Origin: Acidobacteriota bacterium
GTDB lineage: Bacteria > Acidobacteriota > Vicinamibacteria > Vicinamibacterales > CAVVIG01
Assembly (NCBI GenBank): GCA_016195295.1
Contig: JACPZV010000084.1
Coordinates: forward strand, 1-5,483
DNA length: 5,483 nucleotides
Direction: 5' to 3'
A program made the translations under genes and the position numbers. The notes beneath the pieces were generated by a model. It was given only the letters and a program-made list of their open reading frames with translations. It had not been told where the DNA came from and ran no database searches. Below are positions 4,515-5,483 of this stretch, piece by piece (the first letter of the stretch is position 1; the number at the start of each line of letters is the position of its first letter).

Positions 4515-5483
4515 CTACAAGTCCTCGATGTAAGAGCGATCGAGATCCGCGATCGATTTGCACCCGAGCAGCTTCAGCGTCCGGATCAGATCCGCGCGCA
4601 GAATCTCAATCGCGCGTGCGACGCCCGGTCCGCCGCCGGCCGCGAGCCCGTACCCGTACGCCCGTCCGATCAGCACGGCCTTCGCGCCCAGGCACAACGC
4701 TTTGACGATGTCGCTTCCGCGGCGGATCCCGCCGTCGAAGAGGACTTCGGTTTTTCCGCCGACCGCCGCGACGACCTCCGGCAACACGCGCAGCGACGCC
4801 GCCACGCCGTCGAGCTGACGCCCGCCGTGATTGGAGACGACGATCGCGTCCGCCCCCTCGTCTATGGCGCGCTTTGCATCGTCTCCGGTGTGAATGCCTT
4901 TGATGACGATCGGACCCGACCATGCCCCCCGAATCCAGCGCAGATCCTTCCAGGTCACCATCGCGTCGCCCAGCGCCGCGCTGACGTCCGCGTACGGCAT
5001 CGGACCGCGATCCGGGATCATGACGTTCGGGAATTTCATCAGCCCGCCGTCGGCGAGAAAGCCCGCGAGCCAGCGCGGGCGCGCGAAGACCTGCGGGAGG
5101 AAGGGGAGCATCTTCCACGGATTGAGGCTCGCGATCTCTTTGACGCCGTTGCGCACGTCGCGCTCGCGCAGGCCGGCGACCGCGGTGTCGATCGTCACGA
5201 CGAGCGCCGAATACGCGGCGGCGCGCGCCCGTTCGATAGCCGCCCGTGCGACATCGTGGCCGCCGACGAGGTACAGCTGATACCACACGGGGCCGCTCGA
5301 TCCGGCTTTCACGTCCTCGAGCCGGCAGCCCGACAGCGTCGACAGGATGTAGGTCGTGCCCGCGGCGCCGGCTTCGCGCGCGGCCAGAATTTCTCCGCGC
5401 GGATAAAAGAGTCGGCTGCTGCCGAGCGGCGCGAGCAGGAATGGAAGCTCCAGCGTCGCGTCCAGTACCGTCACCCGCAGATC
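4515..5483 (-). CDS. FMN-dependent alpha-hydroxy-acid oxidase/dehydrogenase, N-terminus missing
   Basis: The visible 322 residues cover most of a (beta/alpha)8 FMN enzyme of the family of glycolate oxidase, L-lactate dehydrogenase (LldD) and mandelate dehydrogenase. These oxidise the alpha-hydroxyl of short 2-hydroxy acids to 2-oxo acids. Numbering from the window edge, family residues are present: Y71 in WYQLY, D99 and R106 in TIDTAVAGLRERDVRNG, K195 in VIKGI, and the catalytic H219 with R222 in SNHGGRQLDG. The FMN phosphate loop is DGGIRRGSD (250-258) with IGR at 272-274. The frame is open to the edge (DLRVTVLDA), and relatives have roughly 40-60 more residues including the first active-site Tyr, so the start is off-window and the GTG at 5474 is internal. 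Substrate specificity, and oxidase versus dehydrogenase, cannot be decided. The tail GRAYGYGLAAGGGPGV also recalls MftD-like members, but no mycofactocin genes are visible. Confidence 0.93.
   Translation of the reverse strand, partial: DLRVTVLDATLELPFLLAPLGSSRLFYPRGEILAAREAGAAGTTYILSTLSGCRLEDVKAGSSGPVWYQLYLVGGHDVARAAIERARAAAYSALVVTIDTAVAGLRERDVRNGVKEIASLNPWKMLPFLPQVFARPRWLAGFLADGGLMKFPNVMIPDRGPMPYADVSAALGDAMVTWKDLRWIRGAWSGPIVIKGIHTGDDAKRAIDEGADAIVVSNHGGRQLDGVAASLRVLPEVVAAVGGKTEVLFDGGIRRGSDIVKALCLGAKAVLIGRAYGYGLAAGGGPGVARAIEILRADLIRTLKLLGCKSIADLDRSYIEDL

Noticed and set aside
5472..5474. GTG at 5474 as the start of the flavoenzyme gene
   Set aside because: The frame stays open to the window edge, the residues DLRVTVLDA match the interior of family members, and the N-terminal part with the first active-site Tyr would be missing. 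The gene is cut by the window, not short.
1..5483. CRISPR arrays, tRNA or rRNA genes, insertion sequences, riboswitches or phage genes
   Set aside because: No regularly spaced direct repeats, cloverleaf-like segments, transposase-like frames with terminal repeats, or conserved RNA signatures were seen on either strand. The only repeated structure is the Fn3-like duplication inside the protease.

Overview
The window reads as chromosomal DNA from a GC-rich, Gram-negative-type bacterium. Three complete genes on the plus strand lie between two genes on the minus strand that are cut by the window edges. Several traits recall Acidobacteriota of the Vicinamibacteria type: an exported protein starting its mature part with a Gln/Gly/Arg-rich run, a cytochrome c'-like domain ending in CGTCHTAYRERF, secreted proteases with short Fn3-like tails, and a sulfatase-fold protein ending in LRTLGYVSG. 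This placement is an inference from protein style, not a database result.

Left edge (1-271): a minus-strand gene begins at 91 and runs out of the window. Only its first 30 residues are visible, and they look helical and charged. It diverges from the plus-strand genes across a 180-base, comparatively AT-rich intergenic region. This region holds a 7-bp inverted repeat with arms 25 bases apart, plus weak promoter-like hexamers for both directions.

Middle (272-4494): three plus-strand genes follow, each with an apparent export signal. The first encodes an alkaline-phosphatase/sulfatase-fold hydrolase with Thr at the usual formylglycine position, in a context resembling YejM/PbgA-like proteins; it is best read from a GTG at 272. 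The second encodes an exported two-part protein, a probable OB-fold-like domain followed by a C-terminal cytochrome c'-like domain with one CXXCH heme site. Fourteen bases later comes a large secreted metzincin zinc protease (HELGHNMGCLH, VMSYG Met-turn) with two C-terminal Fn3-like repeats. The cytochrome and protease genes are probably co-transcribed. The sulfatase-fold gene is separated from them by 60 bases that contain a possible new promoter.

Right edge (4515-5483): a convergent minus-strand gene encodes an FMN-dependent alpha-hydroxy-acid oxidase/dehydrogenase, missing its N-terminus. The two gene ends are 20 bases apart and share a small hairpin.

The three plus-strand products would all act outside the cytoplasm, but no common pathway can be read from the sequence. 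There are no signs of mobile elements, tRNA or rRNA genes, CRISPR arrays or phage genes. The most unusual items are the OB-like/cytochrome c' fusion and the Thr-type sulfatase-fold protein that lacks a membrane domain.
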